64,000 nucleotides of DNA from positions 23,758-87,757 of the forward strand of contig UQLN01000014.1 of the NCBI GenBank assembly GCA_900541965.1. The letters are read 5' to 3'. This DNA is from an uncultured Parabacteroides sp. (GTDB lineage Bacteria > Bacteroidota > Bacteroidia > Bacteroidales > Tannerellaceae). Below the pieces are notes generated by a model that saw only the letters and a list, made by a program, of their open reading frames with translations, did not search any database and was not told where the DNA came from. The translations under genes were made by a program, and so were the position numbers. Below are positions 53,062 through 62,500 of the stretch, in pieces (position 1 is the first letter of the stretch; each line of letters begins with the position of its first letter).

Positions 53062-54645
53062 ATGAAGAAAATGTGGAAAAATGTACTTGGAATAGTCCTT
53101 GTAGCTGCTATCAGTTCTGGAGCAGCAATTGGAACAAGTGCTTATCTGTTCAATAAAAATCAGCCGGTTTCTGTTGCTGCCGGTACAGGTAATGTGTTTA
53201 ACCAACCGCTTCGCTATACCGGAATGAATGCCGTGGCTGCTGAGAATACAGATTTCACGACTGCAGCAGAGAGTACAGTACATGGAGTTGTTCACATCAA
53301 AGCTACGACTAACGCTAAACAATATGCAGATAATGGCGGTGGCGGCGGTGGACAATATGTGGATCCGTTCGAATACTTCTTCGGATTCGGTGGCCGTGGA
53401 GGAGGAGGTTTCCAGCGTCCTCAACCCCAACCTCGTGTTGGTGCAGGTTCTGGCGTTATAATCTCGACCGATGGTTTTATCATTACAAATAACCATGTGA
53501 TTGACGGAGCCGATGAACTGGAAGTAACATTGAACGACAACCGTAAATTTGCTGCTAAATTAATCGGAACGGACCCGGCAACGGATATTGCTCTGATTAA
53601 GATCGATGCAAAAGACCTGCCTACAATTCCGTTTGGCGATTCGGAAAAACTGAAAGTAGGCGAGTGGGTATTGGCTGTTGGTAACCCGTTCAACCTGACA
53701 TCGACCGTAACTGCCGGTATAGTAAGTGCAAAAGGTCGTGGCATATCTATGGGCTCCGACAGAAGTAAAATCGAATCCTTTATCCAGACAGATGCAGCGG
53801 TAAACCCGGGCAACAGTGGTGGTGCATTGGTAAATACAAAAGGTGAACTGGTTGGTATAAATACGGCTATCTACTCTGAAACAGGAAACTTTGCCGGATA
53901 TTCATTTGCCGTACCTATCAGCATAGCAGGAAAAGTGGCAAGCGACTTGAAGCAATACGGAACCGTACAGCGTGCTATGTTAGGCGTTCAGATTATGTCT
54001 GTAGCCGATATTGCCGACCAACTTGCATATCCGAATTTGTCAAGTGCATTGAAGGATGAGTTGACTGCATTGAAATCTAAGATTAAAGTATCCGAAGGTG
54101 CTTGTGTTGCAGATTTTGCAGACCGTAGTACAGCAAAAGAAGCCGGTCTTGAAAAAGGTGACGTGATTACGGCGGTAAACGGTGTGAAAGTCAGAACTGC
54201 CAACGCATTGCAGGAACAGATCAATAAATATCGTCCTGGCGACAAGGTGGAAGTAACCGTCAACCGTAATGGCAGCGATAAGAAATTTACAGTAGAATTG
54301 CGCAATGCACAAGGTAATACTTCCGTTGTAAAAGGAAGTTCCGCTGATAGCGCTGATGTACTCGGTGCTGCATTTAAAGCTCTTTCTGCACAACAAAAAC
54401 GTGACTTAGGTGTTAGTTATGGTATAGAGGTAACCGGATTACTGAAAGGTAAGCTGAGAGATGCCGGAATCCAAAAAGGATTTATCATCATGATAGCTAA
54501 CGATCTGAAGATTTCCACCCCTGAACAACTGGAAAAACTGGTTGAAAAAATATTGAAGGGAGGCTCTGAAGATCAATACCTGGTAGTAAAAGGATTTTAC
54601 CCGAACGGGCGAACAAAAGTATACGCAATAGACCTGGCTGAATAA
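53062..54645 (+). CDS. degQ: Do/HtrA-family periplasmic serine protease with two PDZ domains
   Basis: Degrades and refolds damaged envelope proteins, 527 residues. An N-terminal signal or anchor (about 5-25) is followed by a glycine-rich linker (GGGGGQYVDPFEYFFGFGGRG in parts) and the trypsin-like domain. The triad is His145 (TNNHVIDGA), Asp175 (PATDIALIKID) and Ser252 (NPGNSGGAL). PDZ1 lies at about 310-400 (AGLEKGDVITAVNGVKV) and PDZ2 at about 430-520 (AGIQKGFIIMIAND). degQ and degP cannot be told apart by sequence alone. The upstream GTTAA cluster suggests stress control. Confidence 0.95.
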   Translation: MKKMWKNVLGIVLVAAISSGAAIGTSAYLFNKNQPVSVAAGTGNVFNQPLRYTGMNAVAAENTDFTTAAESTVHGVVHIKATTNAKQYADNGGGGGGQYVDPFEYFFGFGGRGGGGFQRPQPQPRVGAGSGVIISTDGFIITNNHVIDGADELEVTLNDNRKFAAKLIGTDPATDIALIKIDAKDLPTIPFGDSEKLKVGEWVLAVGNPFNLTSTVTAGIVSAKGRGISMGSDRSKIESFIQTDAAVNPGNSGGALVNTKGELVGINTAIYSETGNFAGYSFAVPISIAGKVASDLKQYGTVQRAMLGVQIMSVADIADQLAYPNLSSALKDELTALKSKIKVSEGACVADFADRSTAKEAGLEKGDVITAVNGVKVRTANALQEQINKYRPGDKVEVTVNRNGSDKKFTVELRNAQGNTSVVKGSSADSADVLGAAFKALSAQQKRDLGVSYGIEVTGLLKGKLRDAGIQKGFIIMIANDLKISTPEQLEKLVEKILKGGSEDQYLVVKGFYPNGRTKVYAIDLAE

Positions 54646-54727
54646 TAAATAAAGTTATATTTGCCAGATTAGGCAGGAAGATTGTTAAAGGTTTATAATT
54701 GGTCGGGTGTAGGGTGCACTCGGCCAA

Positions 54728-54755
54728 TTTGAGCTATAAAAAAATGTTATCTTTG
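54728..54755 (+). promoter_or_regulatory. Promoter of rpoD
   Basis: TATCTTTG at 54748-54755 is a perfect -7 box followed by CACCC. TTTG at 54728-54731 lies 16 bases upstream, shorter than the usual 19-21. Confidence 0.6.
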
Positions 54756-54788
54756 CACCCTATATTTTTTTCGATATAAAATTATTGG

Positions 54789-55649
54789 ATGAGACAGTTA
54801 AAGATCACAAAGTCCATTACCAATCGCGAAAGCGCTTCACTTGATAAATATCTTCAGGAAATTGGTCGTGAAGACCTTATCACAGTTGAAGAAGAAGTAG
54901 AATTGGCACAGGCTATCAAAAGAGGCGACCGGAGAGCATTGGAAAAATTAACCAGAGCCAACCTGCGTTTCGTTGTATCTGTGGCTAAGCAATATCAGAA
55001 CCAGGGATTAAGTTTGCCGGACCTTATTAACGAAGGCAACCTGGGGTTGATTAAAGCAGCCGAGAAATTCGATGAAACCAGAGGATTTAAGTTTATTTCT
55101 TATGCAGTATGGTGGATTCGCCAATCCATTTTGCAGGCTTTGGCAGAGCAGTCCAGAATTGTCCGTCTTCCGTTGAACCAGGTAGGTTCGCTGAACAAAA
55201 TCAGCAAAGCCTTTTCCAAATTCGAACAGGAAAACGAACGTAGGCCTTCTCCCGAAGAACTTGCAGATGAGCTGGATATTCCGGTAGATAAGATTTCGGA
55301 TACGCTGAAAGTATCGGGAAGACATATCTCTGTGGATGCTCCGTTTGTGGAAGGTGAAGACAACAGCCTTTTAGATGTGCTTGTTAACGATGATGCTCCT
55401 ATTGCAGACCGGTCGTTAATGAACGAGTCATTGGCTAAAGAAATTGATCGAGCACTTGCTACATTGACCGAAAGAGAATGTGAGATTATCAAAATGTTTT
55501 TCGGTATAGGCTGTCAGGAAATGACATTGGAAGAGATTGGCGACAAATTTGGCCTCACTAGAGAGCGTGTCCGCCAGATCAAGGAAAAAGCAATCAGAAG
55601 ATTAAGACAAGGAACGCGTAGCAAGCTCCTCAAATCGTATTTAGGTTAG
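54789..55649 (+). CDS. rpoD: Primary RNA polymerase sigma factor (RpoD/SigA type)
   Basis: The housekeeping sigma factor, 286 residues, the short Bacteroidetes form lacking region 1.1. Region 1.2 (SLDKYLQEIGREDLIT), region 2 (RRALEKLTRANLRFVVSVAK, GNLGLIKAAEKFD, RGFKFISYAVWWIRQ), region 3 and region 4 (LTERECEIIKMFFGIG, LEEIGDKFGLTRERVRQIKEKA) are complete. This protein reads the TTTG / TAnnTTTG promoters noted across the window. It is monocistronic, closed by a terminator. Confidence 0.97.
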   Translation: MRQLKITKSITNRESASLDKYLQEIGREDLITVEEEVELAQAIKRGDRRALEKLTRANLRFVVSVAKQYQNQGLSLPDLINEGNLGLIKAAEKFDETRGFKFISYAVWWIRQSILQALAEQSRIVRLPLNQVGSLNKISKAFSKFEQENERRPSPEELADELDIPVDKISDTLKVSGRHISVDAPFVEGEDNSLLDVLVNDDAPIADRSLMNESLAKEIDRALATLTERECEIIKMFFGIGCQEMTLEEIGDKFGLTRERVRQIKEKAIRRLRQGTRSKLLKSYLG

Positions 55650-55675
55650 TCTCAGAAGTGTTTAAGCTGAGGTTG

Positions 55676-55712
55676 AAACTCCATATCCCGAAGGAATATG
55701 GAGTTTTTTTTA
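55676..55712 (+). terminator. Terminator after rpoD
   Basis: AAACTCCATAT at 55676-55686 pairs perfectly with ATATGGAGTTT at 55696-55706, followed by a T run. Confidence 0.9.
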
Positions 55713-55809
55713 TATCTGTCTTTAAACCTTTTCCTTCTGATATTGTCTATTATAATGAAGCGCTTCATAAATAGAAATGTTGAACAATTATATTTTATGT
55801 ATTAGTTTT

Positions 55810-56178
55810 ATGAAGAAGGTAATAGGATTGTTTTTGGTTATTTTGATTAGTACGGTTTCTGTGTTTGCACAGAAAGACCAACGTGGTAAAAGGGGAGGAG
55901 ATCCTACACAGCGCTGCGAGAAAATGATAGCAGAGTTGAAGCTTGACGAGAAACAAGCTACTGAATTCCGTAAAATAAATACAGAGTTCAGAGAAAAGGT
56001 GATGAAGGAACGCAAAGTCGTAGAAGCTGACCGCCAGAAAATGCGCGAGCAAATGAAGACCCTTCGCAATGACCGGGACGAACAATTGAAAAAGATACTA
56101 ACGGACGAACAGTACAAACAGTATCAGGAAAAACAAAATGTTCCTCAAAAGCGTAAAGGGCACAAACGTAGCAATTAA
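55810..56178 (+). CDS. Small periplasmic Spy/DUF4890-like protein
   Basis: A 122-residue exported protein. The signal peptide is MKKVIGLFLVILISTVSVFAQ, with cleavage after VFA or FAQ. The mature part is highly charged and helical with LDEKQATEFRKINTEF and the LTDEQYKQYQ motif seen in the Spy/CpxP-like LTXXQ group and in DUF4890. The basic tail KRKGHKRSN is unusual. A role in periplasmic chaperoning or metal stress is only inferred. The start is at 55810; an in-frame codon at 55777 would add a non-signal extension. Confidence 0.82.
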   Translation: MKKVIGLFLVILISTVSVFAQKDQRGKRGGDPTQRCEKMIAELKLDEKQATEFRKINTEFREKVMKERKVVEADRQKMREQMKTLRNDRDEQLKKILTDEQYKQYQEKQNVPQKRKGHKRSN

Positions 56179-56317
56179 GTTATAGTCCGCGATTTTGTGT
56201 AAATAAAGAATAACAGGGTTTGGATAGTATATCCGGACCCTGTTTCTTTTTCAGATTCGAATTTTCCGGATATATTTATTTCATGTGTATTATTCAAATC
56301 GAATAATCTATATGTTG

Positions 56318-56325
56318 TATTTTTG
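56318..56325 (+). promoter_or_regulatory. -7 box of the GNAT gene
   Basis: TATTTTTG, a perfect TAnnTTTG box, 20 bases before the start codon. Confidence 0.5.
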
Positions 56326-56345
56326 TATGTCGAAAAAAATCAATC

Positions 56346-56834
56346 ATGATCAGACCTGTAAAATTAGGAGATACAAAATCTATAACAGATATTTATAACG
56401 AATATGTTGTAAATAGTGTGGCTACATTCGACACAGAGCCGGTGTCCGAGGAGGATATGCGTTCCCGCATAGCGGATATATCATCCCGTTATCCCTATTT
56501 AGTTTATGAGCTGGACGGTATTGTTGCAGGCTATTGTTATGCCCATGCATGGAAGCAAAAAGCTGCTTATAAATATACGTTGGAAACAACCATTTACCTC
56601 TCTCCCCACTATCAAAAAAGGGGAATAGGCAAACAATTGATGACAGCGTTGATTGACGAATGCCGCAAAGGCGGTTATCATGCTTTGATAGCCTGTATTA
56701 CCAGTGGCAACGAAGCAAGCAATACCTTGCATTTAAAACTTGGTTTTAAGCAAGTGTCCCTTTTCGAGCAAGTAGGGATAAAGTTCGGACGCCGGTTGGA
56801 TGTGGCAGACTATGAATTACTCCTGGTGCCATAA
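56346..56834 (+). CDS. GNAT N-acetyltransferase, phosphinothricin-acetyltransferase-like
   Basis: A 162-residue acetyltransferase. Motif MIRPVKLGDTKSITDIYNEYV at the start (first 20 typical of the PAT group), YAHAWKQKAAYKYTLETTIYL and the acetyl-CoA loop HYQKRGIGKQL are typical of the phosphinothricin/methionine sulfone acetyltransferase group, and NEASNTLHLKLGF is conserved. The natural substrate is unknown, often an amino acid analogue. Its end is 5 bases from the end of the convergent acyltransferase gene. Confidence 0.92.
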   Translation: MIRPVKLGDTKSITDIYNEYVVNSVATFDTEPVSEEDMRSRIADISSRYPYLVYELDGIVAGYCYAHAWKQKAAYKYTLETTIYLSPHYQKRGIGKQLMTALIDECRKGGYHALIACITSGNEASNTLHLKLGFKQVSLFEQVGIKFGRRLDVADYELLLVP

Positions 56835-56839
56835 TCTTT

Positions 56840-57928
56840 TTATCCTATTATCCACTTACTGCCCGGTATGTACGAGATAATCTTTGTCGTTATGAAGCAG
56901 CAAATGAATGTGCTCACTGCAATACATGGTATGGCGGCAACGGTTGGTAATCCCAGTGTGTGCTTGAATACAGTTGTCCATAGTCCGAGCCAGAATATGT
57001 GCATAAGGTACATGCCATAGCTGAGTTTCGACATATCTGTTATAATGCTTGGTGCCTTCGGGCGGTTTATGCATGTAAACATAAGGAATGTACCTGCGGT
57101 AAGAATCACACAGTTGATTGTACAGAAAGCCCATCCTATTTCTATTACAGGTGTGGTAAGAATTTCTCCCGGGATAGCTTGGACATAGAACGAATAGATG
57201 GTCGATACAGCCCCGATAACCATTAAAGCTGTCCCTATTGCGAGACGTTTGGAGCGGTTCCATGCCAGGTGTACACGTATGTAATGCGCCAGTACGAGGT
57301 AGCCCAAGTAACCGGAGAAGTACCATAGCATGTGATATTCGTTCCAAAAGCATTGTCCCCATACTTCACCGGACCATCGGTTGAGATATGGCATACATGT
57401 CGATAACAGGAACAACCCTATAAAGAACAGTTCTTCTTTTGCCGTAGCTTTGCTCAGCCATGGAGATATCATAGGGATGAAGAGATAAAGGCTTATCAGG
57501 GGATACATGAACCACAGATGTCCGGCAAGGGTAGGGAAGTTCAGGAAGATTCGCGATAAATCCTTGAATGATGTTTCTCCATCTATTTGCCCCCATAGCA
57601 TAGGCAATGTGCTGTATAATATCATAAATATAAAAAACGGCGGCAGGATTCGGGTAAAGCGCTGGCGATAGAACTGCCATGTGGTCTGTTCTTCCTTCAT
57701 CGGAACAAGAAGAAAGGCAGAAACAATCATAAACAGGGGTACAGCCATACGCGAGAAGCCATCGTACAAAGCCACCCATAATCGGTCGGCTTCACTGGCA
57801 AGATAAGATTGCGGTCCCGCCATATCGGTAGAACCGGCAGCGCCATAAAAATTTTCACTGGCATGGACAACCATAACGAGGAAGCATGCGAATACGCGTA
57901 CATAGTCTAAAAAAACGATACGTTTCAT
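56840..57928 (-). CDS. Acyltransferase family 3 membrane protein
   Basis: A 362-residue integral membrane protein with about ten helices that transfers acetyl or other acyl groups to sugars or lipids at the cell surface. The N-terminal RIVFLDYVRVFACFLVMVVHASENF holds the conserved Arg/His features of the family, and RFTRILPPFFIFMILY and LAGHLWFMYPLISLY are typical. It is not linked to a polysaccharide cluster here. It is convergent with the GNAT gene, and no terminator separates them. Confidence 0.88.
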   Translation of the reverse strand: MKRIVFLDYVRVFACFLVMVVHASENFYGAAGSTDMAGPQSYLASEADRLWVALYDGFSRMAVPLFMIVSAFLLVPMKEEQTTWQFYRQRFTRILPPFFIFMILYSTLPMLWGQIDGETSFKDLSRIFLNFPTLAGHLWFMYPLISLYLFIPMISPWLSKATAKEELFFIGLFLLSTCMPYLNRWSGEVWGQCFWNEYHMLWYFSGYLGYLVLAHYIRVHLAWNRSKRLAIGTALMVIGAVSTIYSFYVQAIPGEILTTPVIEIGWAFCTINCVILTAGTFLMFTCINRPKAPSIITDMSKLSYGMYLMHIFWLGLWTTVFKHTLGLPTVAAIPCIAVSTFICCFITTKIISYIPGSKWIIG

Positions 57929-58483
57929 TTTTGAAATAATTGGTATTAGTAAGATATTTTTTTAATTAGTCCTTTTTATGCATCAAAACGGAAGAGCTTT
58001 GTTGATTTTCCGGATGTTATTTGATTTGCGGCGGTAAAGAAACGAAGAAAACTTGAAATATCAAGCTTGTCTGTTGGTAAAACGGAGAGTTTTTTATCAG
58101 TGGCTATTTTTCAACGCAAACAGTCTTGTTTTTGAAAGAACTCTTTTGTCATGCTAAACTATGAGTTTAGTTATTTTAAAACAACTTCACAGCACATGTC
58201 ATGCGAACGGAATACCAACAAAAGAGTGTTTGTTAACGAATAATTATTCAATGGCGGTTTTTATATTGTTACGTCTATTGATATTGAATTTTAATTCTTT
58301 TCATAAAAAGGACATATTGGAACTAATAATTTTATAGTTCCAATATCAAAAGACGACATAATTCAAATTGTTAATTGCGAGTTCTGTATAGGCCTGTTAA
58401 TGGTAAAAGTAAATAGTTAGAAGTAGTATTTTAATTTCATTATCAGTAGATTCAAACACTAAACAAGTAATAGTCCTAAATCA
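57929..58483. other. AT-rich non-coding gap with small inverted repeats
   Basis: No gene found on either strand. It holds ACTCTTTTGT...ACAAAAGAGT (58140-58149 with 58218-58227), enclosing a CTAAACT-ATG-AGTTTAG hairpin (58154-58170) and a TGTCATGC direct repeat. It also holds a 12-bp hairpin ATATTGGAACTA...TAGTTCCAATAT (58314-58325 with 58335-58346); read on the minus strand this is followed by TGTCCTTTTT, so it may terminate the GH20-like gene. Confidence 0.5.
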
Positions 58484-59374
58484 TCAATTCATATGCAGTG
58501 TCAGGGTATTTAATCTTTTATTGAAATCTTTTGTATTATCCGTGCTTTGTCGATATGACCAACATTTTTCTGCAATGGAAGCCAGATGACGGAATAATTG
58601 TTGTTTGCATTCTTTGGTATCGAAAAAATCTGTTTGTGTCATAAGGCGTTCCATGTGAAAAGGGAGGTTGGAAGCGATGTTCTCAGATTGTATTGTTCCG
58701 CTTGAAATTGTGATTTTTTTGGACTTGGCATACAGATTTATTTTTTTCAATTTTAGTGAATCTTCTGATGTTGTTTCATGAAGCTTTTGTATAAAATGAA
58801 GTTCATTGATTTTCAGCATAGCCATATAGTTTATAAATTCTTTGAGGTTGTTTTCCGGAATAAGATGGAATGGTGTATATAGCGCTATTGTTCGCTTGCT
58901 GTGTTGGGGACCGTCTTGTATTGTCATCCCGGGGACATTCCATTGGACGTTTTTTACAGGGGTTTGGCTGTTTATAGCCGCGGGAAGCAGAAGACGTAAG
59001 GTTTGTATCGCATAAAAGAACCCTTTTTCTCCGGAAGCTTCCACCAATATACAGGATGGGCTTATATTTAGTTTATAATGCTCAGCCGGCAGTTTCATAT
59101 CTGTTTGAAATAGAATGTCTGCATGTTTTTCCTGTATAGCTATTTTCGGGGTAAATCCGGCTGCAGAATAAAATAGATCGGTTAGCTCTTTTGCTATCAT
59201 CCATTGTCTTTTATTTTCAACACTAATAAGTGTTGATTTATTAAATTTAAAATCACCTTTATCGGATACACTTTGTTGGGGAAGAGGGATAATTTCCGGC
59301 TTTTCGTTTGGTAAGATACATCTCATAAGTATCAGTAGTAAAAAGATAGAATATATGCTTATTCTTAGTAACAT
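58484..59374 (-). CDS. Internally shortened GH20 beta-hexosaminidase-like exported protein
   Basis: A 296-residue exported protein. The N-terminal hydrophobic stretch (about 1-18) is followed by Cys19, but the preceding residues (LMRC) do not make a good lipobox. Residues about 28-150 match the GH20b domain that precedes hexosaminidase barrels (IIPLPQQ, AEHYKLNISPSCILVEAS, GFFYAIQTLRLLLP, VPGMTIQDGP). The barrel begins (LKEFINYMAMLKINELHFIQKL) and its last helix is present (QQLFRHLASIAEKCWS, FNKRLNTL), but the 200-300 residues between, with the catalytic Asp-Glu pair, are missing. It is open throughout with no frameshift. It may be a non-catalytic binding protein or a decaying gene. It is divergent from the hybrid regulator. 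Confidence 0.75.
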   Translation of the reverse strand: MLLRISIYSIFLLLILMRCILPNEKPEIIPLPQQSVSDKGDFKFNKSTLISVENKRQWMIAKELTDLFYSAAGFTPKIAIQEKHADILFQTDMKLPAEHYKLNISPSCILVEASGEKGFFYAIQTLRLLLPAAINSQTPVKNVQWNVPGMTIQDGPQHSKRTIALYTPFHLIPENNLKEFINYMAMLKINELHFIQKLHETTSEDSLKLKKINLYAKSKKITISSGTIQSENIASNLPFHMERLMTQTDFFDTKECKQQLFRHLASIAEKCWSYRQSTDNTKDFNKRLNTLTLHMN

Positions 59375-59497
59375 AAAAAATAATTTTTAATAATATACTT
59401 CTCGTTTATTTTTTTGTTACAAAACTATATTTCAGGTCTCTTATATCATGTTCGATATCGTTCGGGAAAATTCAGGAATTGTTTTTTATCTCTTCTA

Positions 59498-59529
59498 TTG
59501 CTTGTATTTCGGACGATTTTGTATTTTTG
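59498..59529 (+). promoter_or_regulatory. Promoter of the hybrid two-component regulator
   Basis: TTG at 59498-59500, a 21-base spacer, TATTTTTG at 59522-59529. The predicted transcription start near 59536 lies 17 bases before ATG 59553 and inside any longer reading frame, so the gene should start at 59553. Confidence 0.65.
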
Positions 59530-59552
59530 CCGGACAATGGGCGTTTTGGATT

Positions 59553-62500
59553 ATGCAAGTGTTAGGGATATATTTACGATTGAATCTGTTACTATTTTTT
59601 GTATTATTTACGGGACATATTTATGCTTTACCCCGGTATTATTTTAAACAAATTTCTTTACAGAATGGATTGTCACAATCTTCCGTACAATGTGTATTGG
59701 TAGATAACAGGGGAGTTATGTGGATTGGAACCCGGTTCGGGCTAAATCGTTTTGACAGGGAAAATATTACTGTTTATAAAGAAGAAAAGAATAACCCATA
59801 TTCCCTTCCTTACAACGAAATTGTATTTTTGGAAGAGGACGCAGAAGACAATATCTGGGTGGGGACAAGCGGTGGATTAGCTCGTTTTGATCGTAACACC
59901 CGGCAATTTGTCCGTCAGGAAATCGATAATGAGCCACTTGTTGTGACTTGTTGTTTCCTTATGCCGGAAGGAATTTGTTTTTTGGGCAAACAAGGGAGCT
60001 TTTGCTATTCTTATGCGGAAAAAAAGATTGTCAGGTGTCCGTTAAAAGAAAAAATGTCTGTGTCTTTTCCCAATTATGCTTTTTTGTATGATGAAGAAGA
60101 GAGAAAGGTTTTAGTTTCTTTTTACGGAAATGGGCTTTGGTGGTATTATCCTGATACGGGAGAGATGACGCGTGTGCCGTTTATCCATGAGAAACATATA
60201 CCATCCTTGTATTTGGATTCATCCGGGAGAATCTGGGTGGCGGTTTACAACAAGGGTGTTTTCTGTTATGAACATGACGGCAGGTTGGTGGAGCATTTGA
60301 CAGCTCCGGAAACATTAACCCACAATGTTGTGCAGGATATGCGCGAAAAGGATGGCGAACTGTGGCTGGCTACAGACGGAGGCGGTATTAATATTTATAA
60401 TTATAAGGAAAAATCCGTGAAGGCGATTACGCATCTTCCGGGTGATAACCATTCTCTTCCTGTAAACTCTTTTGCTTGCCTTTACAGTGATGATGAAGAT
60501 AATATATGGGCAGGCAGTATCCGTGGAGGACTGATAGGAATTAAACAGGTTTTTATGACCACCTACCGGGATGCCCCTCCGGGTGCTTCTTACGGTTTAA
60601 GTTTTCAGTCGGTTACATCCATGTATGAAGATACCGATGGGAAAATCTGGATGGGGACGGATGGTGAGGGATTGAATTTGTTTGACCCTCAAAAAGAAAC
60701 ATTCCGGAAGTTTCCCCAGACCTCAGGTATGAAAATAGTTTCTATTATACCTTATAATAATTCAGATTTGTTACTGTCTTCATTTGGTGTCGGACTCTAT
60801 CGTTTAAATAGAATAACCGGAGAATGCCGGGAGTTTCGTTTGAATTGGGGAAATATACAAAATGACTTGTTCCAGCTTGGGAATTCAGTATGTTTATATC
60901 GTGCGGATGAGGAACGCTTCTGTCTTTTGTCTGATAATCGCTTTTTCGTATATAATCAACGAAAACAGGAATTTGAATTTTTCCCGGAAGAAATGATACC
61001 CGATGATTTTCCGGCACCCCGGTTTATACAGGGAGATTCGTGTTATATTAGCTCTTCTAAGGGAATGTATGTATTGGACTTGCCTGAGCGGCAATTGCGT
61101 CCGGTGTTTTTATCCGGAGAAAAGACCGGAACAATAACATCGGTGAGGCAAAGTGAAGATAAACGTTTCTGGCTGGGTACTTCTTCCGGATTATATATCT
61201 ATGACCATACCCAGCACAAATTGGATACTGTAGATACGGAACGCTTCTCCGGGATTATGTCTCTTTCTTTCGATAGCCGTGATCGCCTTTGGCTAAGTAC
61301 TCATGAAGGATTGTATGTGTATGTTCCGCATGAGAATCGTATTATTGTTTTCGGAGAGTCTGATGGGGTTTTTACACAGGAGTTTTTACCACAATCTGCT
61401 TTAGTAGCTTCTTCGGGTGATATTTATATGCCGGGGGTGGAAGGCGTGGTCAGGATACGTCCGGATCAGGGTTTTCAGAAAGAAAAGGATTGTTCTGTCA
61501 GCCTGATTAATCTCACTCTGAATGGTTTTCCTCTTCATCCGGACGGGTTCTCCGGAGAACCTGTCATTGCTGTCCCCTGGGACTATACATCCTTAGGGTT
61601 GAATGTTATTGTGAAAGAAAACGATTTGATGCGAAAGAAACTGTTTCGTTTTTCTATCAGAGGAGACCGGGAGGATTTATTGGAAACTTCCAGCCATTCG
61701 TTTGTGTTTCCCGCCCTTCCTCCGGGTAATTATGAATTATGGGTTTCATACAGCAAAAAAAATGGAGACTGGAGCATCCCGCTAAAATTGTTAACGGTCG
61801 ATGTGATTCCTCCTTTATGGCGGCGTACATGGTTTATAGTGGCAGTGACCTTTATGACTCTTCTGGTTGGTGGATGGATTGTTTGGTCGGTTTTGAAAAG
61901 GAAAGAGCGGAAGTTGGATTTGGCAATAAAAGAGCAGGAACGTAAATTTTATGAAGAGAAAGTACGCTTTATGGTTAATATCAGTCATGAATTGCGTACG
62001 CCGTTGACTTTGATTTATGCTCCACTCAAACGCCTGTTGAAATCCGGACAAGTGGCGGATAAAGGTTTGTTCCGGTTGTTGGATGGTTTATTGTTGCAGG
62101 CTCGCCGGATGCAGGAGATTGTCGATTTGGTACTTGATGCTCAGAAGTCGGATACGAATGGTGATGTTATGGATATCCGTTTTTATAATCTCAATGATTG
62201 GTTGCGGTTGGTAGCTGAAGATTTTACCCTCGAGCTTCAGGCCCGGGGCATTTATTTGGATTTCAAATTGGATCCTTTGGTGAAAACTGTACCTTTCGAT
62301 GCATCCAAATGCCGCGTCATTTTATCCAATTTATTGATGAATGCGATAAAATTCAGTGATTCGGATTCCCAATTGGTTATTTCTACGGAACATATGAAAA
62401 CAAGTGTGCGCATATCTCTTTCTGATCAGGGTATCGGTCTGGATAATGTGGATATGAATCGTCTTTTCTCTTGTTACTATCAGGGTGAGCATGACCGAAA

